DNA of 44,970 bases from Planctomicrobium piriforme (GTDB lineage: Bacteria; Planctomycetota; Planctomycetia; Planctomycetales; Planctomycetaceae): NCBI GenBank assembly GCA_945860955.1, contig CAMATH010000064.1, forward strand, positions 1 to 44,970, given 5' to 3'. Shown one piece after another: positions 25,501-33,353 of the stretch (the first letter of the stretch is position 1; each line of letters begins with the position of its first letter). The position numbers and the translations under genes are program-made. Under the pieces are notes generated by a model. That model was given only the letters and a program-made list of their open reading frames with translations. It was not told the origin of the DNA and made no database searches.

Positions 25501-27207
25501 GAGCTCGATTCCGATTGGGAATACGACAACCTCATCTCATCTTTCGGAACAAACTACGCCTACGCGGTGGCCTACGGCGGCATGGCCTACCAGGAGATGA
25601 TCTATGACCAGAACGAGCAGCAGCAGATGACTGGCCGCGGGTTCAGTCTCCAAGCCGACGCGAAGGGGAGCATTCTGGGTTTCAAGATGGGCGCTTCGGG
25701 GGGCTACTCACAGGAGTCGAGCGAATCGCGTGGCTGGGGCGCGAAGACTGAATCCGAGTCGATCCGAACGGTGGGAGGCGACCTGTCTCAAGGGGGGGGC
25801 TGGAGTGTTCCCGATCACACGGAGGTTCCCGTACTGCTCGACCTGCGCCCGATCGACGAACTGTTGAGTCCCGTCTTTTTCGATGATCGACTCGTCTGGA
25901 CAAAGATTCGTTCGAGACTGCATTCGAGGCTGAACAGAGGCTCCGAGCCGCCAAAAAACCAGAATCTCACCTCGCGGCTTGTCAGCGTGCAGGTGCTTCA
26001 ACTGTCCAATTACGGACCGTCCGATCTGCTGAGTTGTAATCTGGGAGTCGCCGCGGCGTCGTATATTCGGAAAAAAGGGTCTGTCGACTGGGAACCGATC
26101 GACGCATTGCAGTCTCCCGACGTGAAAAAACTGGGTGCCGATCTGGCTGACGGGATACCCGAGCAGATCGCTGTTCGATTGAAAAACCCGCCACGCGAGG
26201 TGCGCGAACTGGCCACGACCATTTCCCGAATGTACCCGACATCGATACCGCAATGGGCCGCGCGGCGACTTTACAACTACAGCGAGGTCACTCGGAAACT
26301 GCGACCGGGCGCGGGAGCGGTGGTTGGTGCCAATGTCGATACGTTTGTGTACGACATGCGGAGAGATGCCGTCCGGGACCATGTTGGATGGTTCCAAAAT
26401 GATCACAACATTCGGATGCTTAAGTCCGCGTATCAGCGCGCCACCGGGACCACGATCCCTGACGGCCTCGCGGGAGTTGCGGTCTGGGAATTGGTTTGGG
26501 CAGCCTTCATCCAGAAAGAGCTCCCCAAATTGATGCTGACGGGTGAGCTGGAGCCACTCACAGTGATCGATGCGCGTGTTCAACAGTGGCTGGATCCCGG
26601 CAACGACCTGGTCCGCGAGACCGTGGTCGATGCCCTCTTGTCAGAAATTCGCGGTAATCCCGCCCGAGTCGTCGGAGGTTTTCGGGGCACACGATTTGAT
26701 CCGGGCGTCACGCTCCCTGCCGTTGACGTCGACAAGCCTTATCTGACTCGGATGCCGGCGGCCAAGGACTCGGACGACAGTCCCGAATACATGATTCAAC
26801 TCACATTGACCGGAGACGGTTCCGACAGGTTTATCAGCGACGCGGTGAAAGATCCAAGGATGTCGATTGGACAATTGAACGCGACTCCACTGAAAATCTG
26901 GTCCTTCCCTGAGTCTCGAATCGACATCGTCGATGTCGTCGATTCCAGCGGCGACTCGCTGCAGAATGCGAGTGCCAAGACCTATGTTTACCGATCGGCG
27001 ACCGGTGCTGCCCCGAACCTGCGAATCGTCAATGAGCAATCGCCTCACCCCATCCTGCAGATTGACTGGACGCCGCAGGACCAGGTGATTGCCGGTACGC
27101 TCCTTGTGGATTTCTACAGCGTATCCGGATGGACCGGACCCAATCCGCCTCCGCCCGTTCGTTTGCATTTGTCGTTCGCGATCGAACAGCCACTGCTGCT
27201 CGACTGA
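22573..27207 (+). CDS. Secreted giant LamG + MACPF (perforin-like) protein
   Basis: 1544 residues with a signal peptide (MLRRTWILIALLTVSPAMA). Residues about 42-176 are a LamG/concanavalin-like fold (DGEFHHIVIATSRGLTEVSV, FAGEIHAVRLWDRVLSADEV). A long helical region follows (about 230-560). At about 840-1100 is a MACPF domain. Its signature is F991-G-T-N-Y995, six residues, G1002-G1003, in the 'YGTHY-x6-GG' pattern. It is preceded by serine-rich strands (SAGFGGAEFSVNAKYQQES) and closed by TEVPVLLDLRPIDELL, the usual end of the fold. About 440 further residues have no family I know. MACPF proteins oligomerise into membrane pores. Known bacterial ones include Bacteroides antagonism toxins. Function here is inferred, and secretion is clear. 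A secreted coiled-coil protein follows 35 nt later. Confidence 0.85.
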   Translation: MLRRTWILIALLTVSPAMARELVEPIRLTGRPTLNFDAPPLGTSGTVELFLSADRPQADGGPANSIETVLSNANADAIRFGVMLRADRKELGLTNGVQFVWLPAPLADGEFHHIVIATSRGLTEVSVDGTSLGVVPLAFGSTGDFTWRLGGFEDGISQFAGEIHAVRLWDRVLSADEVTRLATVSFPPMSDPAFDELVACSRFTDIEKVVYVLRRKSSTGRLAGKTTSNVVPRLIPQFGTLKRLLVEWRSQGDSNAGPAEIVDLEPTFTTASLPREMTLTEWTLQRRAAESLAYNRMLWKLLAFELERVQKGVDQIVPASSAPGWNRYLELDKVRLILPANEPVDLTEVQESRLERTLSLLSADLPELKVGQKEFLERPLFDNFRQAVDRLLTLYHNGTVRLPADTSSGARRRAVNDWDEAAEARVTLHELRRLVEWLKRARVSELELKPLGVSELESQLRARSNGTAQEARNDVIAAVSRMRSALIPPSTQDTRTDPLAVVADEERSWRIERLDSALEHFAEILQANALAEQAPGNATVIHQDAIELEEGEQIALFAGTCDPNLRTLRAVTNQSMKPVTGDVARPGSTTFLSSIPPRAKLLGHLAHVGQGRIEGFAPVYVEFESSEVAPAPWNPLHAMWPHAVSLGRFVPVDRQTPFRDDARIRELASRTPSSEASIDDQRAIRVAQQLVDQQSGTIHPHANYTSFPVCKLWFDVSGDVLLAIDDHENSKLPVELRFKVVSPGGNQFRQVVEKNSASGAPLYDLVFVSNGEFVLSRTRTDAQGKPLVSSTRYRTPDPVDDSLDPRDKLPWGATFSSNQRPILAEFNVRGYHAGLLDPRNYQLSTGCSNNVFEWPSDGSVEYQTTAVDKIIPLGLFYRSDREGSGSVRASVVNSSEEHKQAWSANAGVSAGFGGAEFSVNAKYQQESAAMSSEEHGRTVSMTHEIKHALVLNRGTMRLSADFSSRVLRLRDLYLAGELDSDWEYDNLISSFGTNYAYAVAYGGMAYQEMIYDQNEQQQMTGRGFSLQADAKGSILGFKMGASGGYSQESSESRGWGAKTESESIRTVGGDLSQGGGWSVPDHTEVPVLLDLRPIDELLSPVFFDDRLVWTKIRSRLHSRLNRGSEPPKNQNLTSRLVSVQVLQLSNYGPSDLLSCNLGVAAASYIRKKGSVDWEPIDALQSPDVKKLGADLADGIPEQIAVRLKNPPREVRELATTISRMYPTSIPQWAARRLYNYSEVTRKLRPGAGAVVGANVDTFVYDMRRDAVRDHVGWFQNDHNIRMLKSAYQRATGTTIPDGLAGVAVWELVWAAFIQKELPKLMLTGELEPLTVIDARVQQWLDPGNDLVRETVVDALLSEIRGNPARVVGGFRGTRFDPGVTLPAVDVDKPYLTRMPAAKDSDDSPEYMIQLTLTGDGSDRFISDAVKDPRMSIGQLNATPLKIWSFPESRIDIVDVVDSSGDSLQNASAKTYVYRSATGAAPNLRIVNEQSPHPILQIDWTPQDQVIAGTLLVDFYSVSGWTGPNPPPPVRLHLSFAIEQPLLLD

Positions 27208-27242
27208 AGCACTCCGTTCCCTCTTTGTGAGAATTCTACACC

Positions 27243-28154
27243 ATGAGATCTCTGGCCTTTCGAAACGGGTGGATGGCATGTGCGACGGTGGCGATCGTCC
27301 TGTTGCACACGCATTCGGTACACGCCTGGCCGGGTCCGCGTCCGGTTGCACCGAACGATCCTGGTGAAAGGCCGGATCGACAACAGAGACTTGCCGCTGG
27401 ACTTCCGCCGATTGTCAATGTGCTGAGTGCCGCCGGAACGAGATTCCACGTTACGAATGTCGTCAGAGACGTAGGCACCAACGAGAATCTCGCGAAAGTG
27501 GCCGAGTATGCCCAACTCCTGAATGGAGAGCGAACCGGCGAGAAGGGTGCCAGACTGGCCGCCTTGTCGGGCGAACTGGCCCAACTGGGCATCCAGGTTC
27601 CAGCGCGGTTTGTCGACACTTTTCCGACGAATGCCGAACGGAATGAGAAGTCTGGCATTGACGCAATAGCCCGTGGGGATTTCGATGACGTAGGCAGGAC
27701 CGAAAAGGAGGCGGCACTCCACTACCTGCGTCGAATTGAAACGATGCACATTGCCGCCCAAAGGAGTGAACGAAGTCGTCCCGCCGCTGCGGACCAATAC
27801 GCCCGCCCGCCCGCCGACCCAGAGGGGGATCGCGCGAGACAGGCCGAGGCCGAGGCTGCGGAACGCGAGCAGTTGCGGCGTACACAAGAGCAACGCCTCC
27901 TACAGGAGCAACGCGTCGCAAGGGAAGCGCAACGGCAACAGGAAGAGCAGGCGTTGAACGCTTTCGCGACTCAACTTCCGGCTGCGGTGCGGGCGTTGGC
28001 TAGTAGCCAAGGGCTTTTCGCGCAGATGGACCGAATGGCACGAGAACAACGCTCCTTGGACCGTGAGGCTGCAGCCGCACGCGACCGTGATAACAACCGC
28101 GAGCGCGACCGCGACCGTGATTCCAATCGTGATCGAAGGAATGGTCCTCCGTAA
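27243..28154 (+). CDS. Secreted coiled-coil protein, probable partner of the MACPF protein
   Basis: 303 residues with a signal peptide (WMACATVAIVLLHTHSVHA). The mature part has a helical N-terminal half (VGTNENLAKVAEYAQLLNGE, and FVDTFPTNAERNEKSGIDAI), then a long Glu/Gln/Arg-rich coiled coil (about 195-245) and an Arg/Asp-repeat tail (RDRDNNRERDRDRDSNRDRR). No enzyme motif. It starts 35 nt after the MACPF gene, so it is very likely in the same transcript. It could be a chaperone, a tether to the cell surface or an inhibitor, all by position only. I do not recognise a family. Confidence 0.7.
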   Translation: MRSLAFRNGWMACATVAIVLLHTHSVHAWPGPRPVAPNDPGERPDRQQRLAAGLPPIVNVLSAAGTRFHVTNVVRDVGTNENLAKVAEYAQLLNGERTGEKGARLAALSGELAQLGIQVPARFVDTFPTNAERNEKSGIDAIARGDFDDVGRTEKEAALHYLRRIETMHIAAQRSERSRPAAADQYARPPADPEGDRARQAEAEAAEREQLRRTQEQRLLQEQRVAREAQRQQEEQALNAFATQLPAAVRALASSQGLFAQMDRMAREQRSLDREAAAARDRDNNRERDRDRDSNRDRRNGPP

Positions 28155-28287
28155 AAAATCTGACCAAGAGACGGCGTCGTGACGACGGAGGCGAAGTTCC
28201 GCGGTCCCGCATTCCCGAGTGAGAGCGGCTCGACCGCGAGAACAACTTCCAATGCGAAACACAAGACCGGAAGCGGACGACACCACG

Positions 28288-29454
28288 TTACGACACGCGC
28301 GCCGCGTTCAATGGTTCGAGTTCCTCTGAACACACCCCCGTCGTGATCCAGTCCGCCAGAAGTTGGCCTGTCGCTGGCGCGAGCAGCAGGCCGTTGCGAA
28401 AGTGGCCGGTCGAAATCCACAGGTTGTCGCAGTCGGGAACGCGGTCGACGATCGGCAGTCCATCGCGCGTCGCGCTGCGAATGCCGCACCAGGCCTGGGT
28501 GAATGGCACGTTGGCCAATGCCGGGATCAGTTCGCGCGCAGCTTGCGCCATCTGAAACGAGAGAGTTGCGTCGGGTTCTTGATGATCGTTCTCGGCAACG
28601 GTTCCCCCGGTGATCATTTCCCCCGTTTTCAATTGCAGGGTGAGAAATTGTCCCCCGACGGTGCCTCGCAACAGGGGAGGTAACGGCCCGGTGGCGATCA
28701 TTTGTCCCGAGACGGGTCGCACAAAGTGGGCTGGCACGGGGGCGAGCGCTCCCGAACAGATCACGACCTGCCCGGGAGAACAGGGGCCGCGACTGGTCTG
28801 AACTTCGACGACATGGGCTCCGACCCGTTTGGAACTGACAAATTCGGTTCGAACGGCGAACCTCGCCCCCAGCCGCCGGGAAGCGCGTGCGAACGAAGCC
28901 GCCGCTTTGAGCGGATTCAGGTGCGCGTCGGAGGCGCAGTGAATACCCGCGGAGAGGCCCGGGCGAAGCTGTGGTTCCAGGTGAGTGATCTGCTCGGCGT
29001 CCACCGCATGAACCGTGTACCCCGCTTCTTGCGCCTCGTGTGCGAAGGCGACGGCGTCGTTGCGAAAACGGTTGGGGTTGACCGTCAGAAATCCATTCAC
29101 GCGCCAGTCGATGTCGAAATCGGGCTTCAATGACAGCCGGCCCCACAGATCACGGCTGCGCAGTGCCAGGGGCTGAAACGCGGGGGGATGGTGCGGTCCC
29201 TGGTCACTCGGCCAGATCCCCCCGGCGGCGGCCGCCGTCGCGCCCGCACCGAGCGTGTTCGCCTCAATCAACAGCACCGACTTCTTCTGCGTCGCCAAAA
29301 AATACGCGGTCGCCAGCCCCACAATTCCGCCGCCAACGACCAGCACATCCGGCCTGGCGTGGGCCAGTCCATCATCGCGCTCCAGTTCGCTCTGGTCGGC
29401 GGGTGAAAGTGTGTGCCTCCAAATCGAGGCATTGGTCAGCGGCAACGATTCCAT
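28288..29454 (-). CDS. FAD-dependent D-amino-acid oxidase/glycine oxidase-like enzyme
   Basis: 388 residues from the ATG at 29454 (MESLPLTNASIWR). A start at 29511 would add 19 residues of Arg/Pro-rich sequence. The Rossmann FAD motif is VLVVGGGIVGLATAYFLATQ, followed by the acidic strand end LLIEAN and the DAO-type GAGATAAAAGGIWP. Substrate-side blocks include HCASDAHLNPLKAAASFARA and the C-terminal FAD segment NLWISTGHFRNGLLLAPATG. The family oxidises glycine, sarcosine or D-amino acids. ThiO-like and DadA-like members are hard to separate from sequence. It is convergent with the MACPF operon and divergent from the dynamin-like gene. Confidence 0.85.
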   Translation of the reverse strand: MESLPLTNASIWRHTLSPADQSELERDDGLAHARPDVLVVGGGIVGLATAYFLATQKKSVLLIEANTLGAGATAAAAGGIWPSDQGPHHPPAFQPLALRSRDLWGRLSLKPDFDIDWRVNGFLTVNPNRFRNDAVAFAHEAQEAGYTVHAVDAEQITHLEPQLRPGLSAGIHCASDAHLNPLKAAASFARASRRLGARFAVRTEFVSSKRVGAHVVEVQTSRGPCSPGQVVICSGALAPVPAHFVRPVSGQMIATGPLPPLLRGTVGGQFLTLQLKTGEMITGGTVAENDHQEPDATLSFQMAQAARELIPALANVPFTQAWCGIRSATRDGLPIVDRVPDCDNLWISTGHFRNGLLLAPATGQLLADWITTGVCSEELEPLNAARVS

Positions 29455-29713
29455 CGGGATCCGTGGGGGCGAAGTGATTGGCGGTCTGGAGCGGCGAAGT
29501 GAATTGCCCACAGAGACTGGCTTCTGTGCCCGCTAGCGTAACAGATGGACGGGGAGCGACTCAATTTCGATCACGATCCCGAGAACCAGAAAGATAGTCC
29601 AACACCTCGCCGTTTCAGAGGGCTCGCGGCGTCGCGTGCCACTCCACCAGTCACCTGATAGACTCGTGAGAGTCCACTCCCGTTCCCCTTTCCGACGTTC
29701 CTTTCGGTCCCAC

Positions 29714-31609
29714 ATGTCTTCGACGCCCGCTCCCGATACCGCTTCGGTGCCGTTCTCCGAGTGCGCCGCGCTGGTGAATCGGCTGTACGCCGTCGTCCGC
29801 GAACTGGAGACTCAGTGCAGGGTGTTGCAGACCGCGCCGCTGGCGGGGCGCGAGTGGTACGAACTGCTCGATCGCAAACTCATTCCGCAACTCGCGGGGG
29901 AACCGTTCATCGTGGCGGCGGTCGTGGGGGGAACGAACATTGGGAAGAGCGTGGTCTTCAATCACCTGGCGGGGTCACGGGCGAGTGCCACCAGCCCGCT
30001 CGCCTCGGGGACCAAACACCCCACCTGTCTGGTTCCCGCCGGCTTTTCCGAACGGCATGATCTGGCGGAGATCTTCAAGGGGTTTGAACTGATCCCCTGG
30101 TCCGAGGCGGCCGCTGCCCTGGGGGAAACCGAGACCCATCAGCTCTTCTGGAAGCCCGCGCCGGAACTCCCTTCCAGCCTGCTGATTCTCGACACTCCCG
30201 ATATCGACAGCGACGCGCCGGTGAACTGGCTGCGGGCCGACCGCGTGCGGCACTGTGCCGACGTGCTGGTGGCCGTCCTCACGCAGCAGAAATACAACGA
30301 CGCCGCCGTCAAGCAGTTCTTTCGCAAGGCGGCCGCCGAGGACAAGGCGATCGTGCTGGTCTTCAACCAATGCCTGCTCCCCGAAGACGAACAGTACTGG
30401 CCGCGCTGGCTGGAAACGTTCTCCCGCGAGACCGGAATCACTCCCGATGTGGTGTATGTCGCCCCGAACGACCGCCGCGCCGCCGAGGAGAATCGGCTGC
30501 CGTTTTATGAACGGAGCTGGCCGATCCCGGAAGGGTTTCCCGCCGGCGTCAGTCAGACCCCGCGCCGCCTGCGGGACGATCTGGCGGAGATGAAATTCAC
30601 CGAGATCAAGCTGCGGACGTTGCGCGGTTCATTGCGGCACATCTCCTCGGAGGAACTGGGGGTTCCGGCGTATCTGAATGAAGTGAAGGCGCGGACGGCG
30701 GGGTTTCAAGACGCGTCGAGCCTCTTGTCGATGCAGCATCTCGCGAAGGTCGACAACTGGCCTTCGCCTTCGAACGGGCTATTGGTCGCCGAGATCAAAC
30801 GCTGGTGGCGACTGCACCGCGAGGGGATGACCAAAAAGATCCACGACACCTACGCGACCCTCGGGGAATTCGTGGCGGTACCGTTCCGCTGGGCGACGCA
30901 GCGGCTCAAGGGGGATCCTCCCGATCCCAACGCGATCTATTCGCAGCAGGAGCGCGACTTAATGCTGCGGATTATCGACACGGTCTACGAAGAACTGACG
31001 CGGCAGTGTCAATTGGGGAATGAGATTCTGCGTCCGAGGCTCGAAGAATTGCTGGCGGGGAGATCGCGGTCCAGCGTTTTGAACAAGCTGACTGAGGAGC
31101 ATGCGAAGTTCAGCGTCGAAAATGAACTGCGCGAGGTGGTGGAAACGCAGATGGAGGCGTTTCGCACCGAGAGTCCCAGCACGTTCACGATGCTGCGCAA
31201 GCTCGACACGGCGGCCGCCATGGCGCGACCGGTGACCTCGGTGGTTCTATTCGCTGCCGCCGCCGGCCCTGCGGGACACGCCCTTACTCCCTTCGTGACG
31301 GCGGCGGCGGCGAAGACGCTTGTCGTTCACATTCTGGGGGATGTCGCGGGGGGGGCGGGGGCGATGGTCGTGGGAGAGTCGGCGATTGGCGGTGCCGCCA
31401 GTGGTTTGCGACTGCTCGAAGCGCGGTTCCGTCAGTTGCAGACCGCGTTCACCGCGCGACGGGTGGCGTGGTTTTCCGACTTCATGCGCCGCAACATTCT
31501 GGGTCAACTGCACGACGAACTCGAAACCGCGCTCAAAGTGGGACAGTCTGCGACGTTTCGCGAAGCGGAACGAATCTGTCGGCAGTTGCGGGAGACTGCT
31601 GGGACTTGA
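29714..31609 (+). CDS. Dynamin-like GTPase
   Basis: 631 residues from the ATG at 29714. A longer frame to 29636 is Arg/Ser-rich and unlikely. G1 is GGTNIGKS (72-79). The G3 region is LLILDTPDIDSD, with D-T-P but no standard Gly. At the G4 position LVFNQC stands for NKxD. A long helical stalk follows, with charged heptads (about 270-500), then a Gly/Ala-rich hydrophobic stretch (VVLFAAAAGPAGHALTPFVT, and VAGGAGAMVVGESAIGG) that could insert into or lie on membranes, and a final helical hairpin. Bacterial dynamin-like proteins remodel or protect membranes. G2 and the weak G4 are not certain, so nucleotide specificity is open. A small unknown gene follows after 48 nt. Confidence 0.72.
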   Translation: MSSTPAPDTASVPFSECAALVNRLYAVVRELETQCRVLQTAPLAGREWYELLDRKLIPQLAGEPFIVAAVVGGTNIGKSVVFNHLAGSRASATSPLASGTKHPTCLVPAGFSERHDLAEIFKGFELIPWSEAAAALGETETHQLFWKPAPELPSSLLILDTPDIDSDAPVNWLRADRVRHCADVLVAVLTQQKYNDAAVKQFFRKAAAEDKAIVLVFNQCLLPEDEQYWPRWLETFSRETGITPDVVYVAPNDRRAAEENRLPFYERSWPIPEGFPAGVSQTPRRLRDDLAEMKFTEIKLRTLRGSLRHISSEELGVPAYLNEVKARTAGFQDASSLLSMQHLAKVDNWPSPSNGLLVAEIKRWWRLHREGMTKKIHDTYATLGEFVAVPFRWATQRLKGDPPDPNAIYSQQERDLMLRIIDTVYEELTRQCQLGNEILRPRLEELLAGRSRSSVLNKLTEEHAKFSVENELREVVETQMEAFRTESPSTFTMLRKLDTAAAMARPVTSVVLFAAAAGPAGHALTPFVTAAAAKTLVVHILGDVAGGAGAMVVGESAIGGAASGLRLLEARFRQLQTAFTARRVAWFSDFMRRNILGQLHDELETALKVGQSATFREAERICRQLRETAGT

Positions 31610-31657
31610 CATCTCTCGCGAAATTCCAGGTGCCGCGTGCTTTCTGAGGCGACGACT

Positions 31658-32164
31658 ATGACACTTGACGAACTCGAGGTTCTGATTCGTTCGACTCACT
31701 GGTTTCAGCGTTTGGGTGAACCCCTGGCGAATTCTGAAATTGTGCGAATTTCCACTTTACTCCCTTGGACATCTCGCTGCGCAGATGACGACGAGATGTG
31801 TCGAATTGCAGATTCAATGGAATGGCTGCCAAGTTCCCCAGATCAGCCGGACCCAATTCAAGGTAAGTCCCTGGAAAACCTCGTTGTCAATCTTAGCCGG
31901 GGCAGAGACCTTTCCCGACGGGCAGGTCACGTCTATCAATCCGCCTTGGCGTCCCTTCGTGGATTTGTTGGCCATCCGCTATTGAGATATGGTCCACATG
32001 ATTTCACCGAAGTGGCCCGCGGAGCGGCGATTTACGCGGCGCGTCGCGCGGCAATTGAAATCCTCCTTTCGGAGTGCGGGTTCTGGTGTGTCGTCATGAC
32101 GTTGTACGGACAGGGCCACTGGCCTTGCGGGATACTTAAAAACAGAAAGCTTGTTGCGATTTGA
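31658..32164 (+). CDS. Unknown 168-residue protein after the dynamin-like gene
   Basis: I do not recognise this protein. From the ATG at 31658 it reads MTLDELEVLIRSTHWFQRLG. An in-frame start at 31637 would add seven residues. It is soluble and mostly helical, with a C-terminal helix (YAARRAAIEILLSECGFWCV) and the ending GILKNRKLVAI. The size and Trp/Phe distribution recall immunity or SMI1-like proteins, but no motif settles this. It is on the same strand, 48 nt after the GTPase gene, so co-transcription is likely. Confidence 0.55.
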   Translation: MTLDELEVLIRSTHWFQRLGEPLANSEIVRISTLLPWTSRCADDDEMCRIADSMEWLPSSPDQPDPIQGKSLENLVVNLSRGRDLSRRAGHVYQSALASLRGFVGHPLLRYGPHDFTEVARGAAIYAARRAAIEILLSECGFWCVVMTLYGQGHWPCGILKNRKLVAI

Positions 32165-32554
32165 CAGCGTGTCGGAGAGGACGGACCAGGGTACCCACGT
32201 CGCAGAGCCGCAGCGACATGCTGAGATTCGTCGATCGCAGAATGGGCTCGACTGGAAGGCCGGCATTCGAAGGTGGACCATCAGAACTGTCTGTGGTTGC
32301 GGCTTGGATTGCTTGCAGGGGCCACGACACCAGGGGCTCACTTTCCAATCGCCCGTTTCAGAAGATTGTGCGTGATCTGTTGCACGCGGTCGTCTGGTCC
32401 GCGTAACGGAAACGGGCCGTTGTCCCGTTCCCGTTCTTGCGACCCATCGGATCCACTGGTACAGTCCGGCACGCACGACGTCAACGCGATCAAACGGGCT
32501 GCGGGCCTTTTCCCTCAGGGATGCAGCGCTCAACCATTCTACCGACCAGGCACC
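32165..32554. other. Intergenic stretch, no gene seen
   Basis: About 390 bp between the unknown gene and the NucS-like gene. The frames that cross it lack domains, and one merely extends the NucS-like frame upstream without a ribosome site. No hairpin or strong promoter pair was found. Confidence 0.5.
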
Positions 32555-33295
32555 ATGGCACCACTGAATCAAAAACCGGTTCGGCTCTTAATGCAGGACA
32601 TGGCCGTCTCGATGGGATTGACTCCGGGGCAGAGCTTCACCCGCGAGCAGGCGATTCAATGGTTCGCGGAACATTATCCCAACGTGAAGCAGGGAACGAT
32701 TGCCGCGCACCTGATTCGGCTCTCGACAAACGTTCCGACACGATTGCACTACAGCCCTGCGAGCGACGGTTCAGATGACCGGTTTTTCAAAATCGACGCG
32801 ACTCACTTTCGGCTTTACGAACCGAACACAGATCCAGCTCCGATCACGCACGGCACGCCTCCCATCGTCGAGCCAGCCAATGACGAATCGGGAGAGTTCG
32901 CCTACGAACACGACCTGCGGGACTATCTCGCGCTAAACCTGCATCTGATCGAACCGTCGCTGAAGTTGTACTCCGATGAAGGAATCACTGGGGTCGAGTT
33001 TCCCGTCGGCGGTCGGTATATCGACATCCTGGCGGTGGATGCGAAGGGAGGCTACGTGGTGATCGAATTGAAGGTCTCCAAAGGCTATGATCGGGTCGTC
33101 GGCCAGTTGCTGCGGTACGTGAGTTGGATCAAACAGCATCAGGCGGACCCCGGGCAAGCGGTTCGCGGAGTCATTGTCGCGAAAGCGATCAGCGAGGATC
33201 TGCAGCTCGCGTGTTCGGAGATTCCGGGTGTTTCACTGTTTGAATACGAGTTGTCGGTGAAGATCCGTCCGGTTGTCGTGAAACGAAATGGGTGA
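32555..33295 (+). CDS. NucS-like PD-(D/E)XK nuclease with N-terminal winged-helix-like domain
   Basis: 246 residues from the ATG at 32555. The N-terminal 90 residues are a small winged-helix-like module (QSFTREQAIQWFAEHYPNVK, then TIAAHLIRLSTNV). The C-terminal half is the EndoNucS fold. E118 in FAYEHDLRDYLALN leads on to IEPSL. D157 in GRYIDILAVDAKG pairs with E171-L-K173 in YVVIELKVSKGYDRVVGQLL. These are the PD-(D/E)XK residues. NucS-type enzymes cut mismatched or branched DNA. The N-terminal module differs from true NucS and makes this more likely a standalone effector nuclease. The next gene starts about 60 nt downstream. Confidence 0.8.
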   Translation: MAPLNQKPVRLLMQDMAVSMGLTPGQSFTREQAIQWFAEHYPNVKQGTIAAHLIRLSTNVPTRLHYSPASDGSDDRFFKIDATHFRLYEPNTDPAPITHGTPPIVEPANDESGEFAYEHDLRDYLALNLHLIEPSLKLYSDEGITGVEFPVGGRYIDILAVDAKGGYVVIELKVSKGYDRVVGQLLRYVSWIKQHQADPGQAVRGVIVAKAISEDLQLACSEIPGVSLFEYELSVKIRPVVVKRNG

Positions 33296-33353
33296 TCGCG
33301 ATTCGGAATCGTGGTCTTGCCCTGTGTTCATTTGTTCCCCTGGAGTCCACTTC

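Noticed and set aside
27900-28154. The Arg/Asp repeat DNA as a CRISPR-like or tandem DNA repeat
   Set aside because: It encodes the charged tail of the secreted partner protein. The units are short and imperfect with no spacers.
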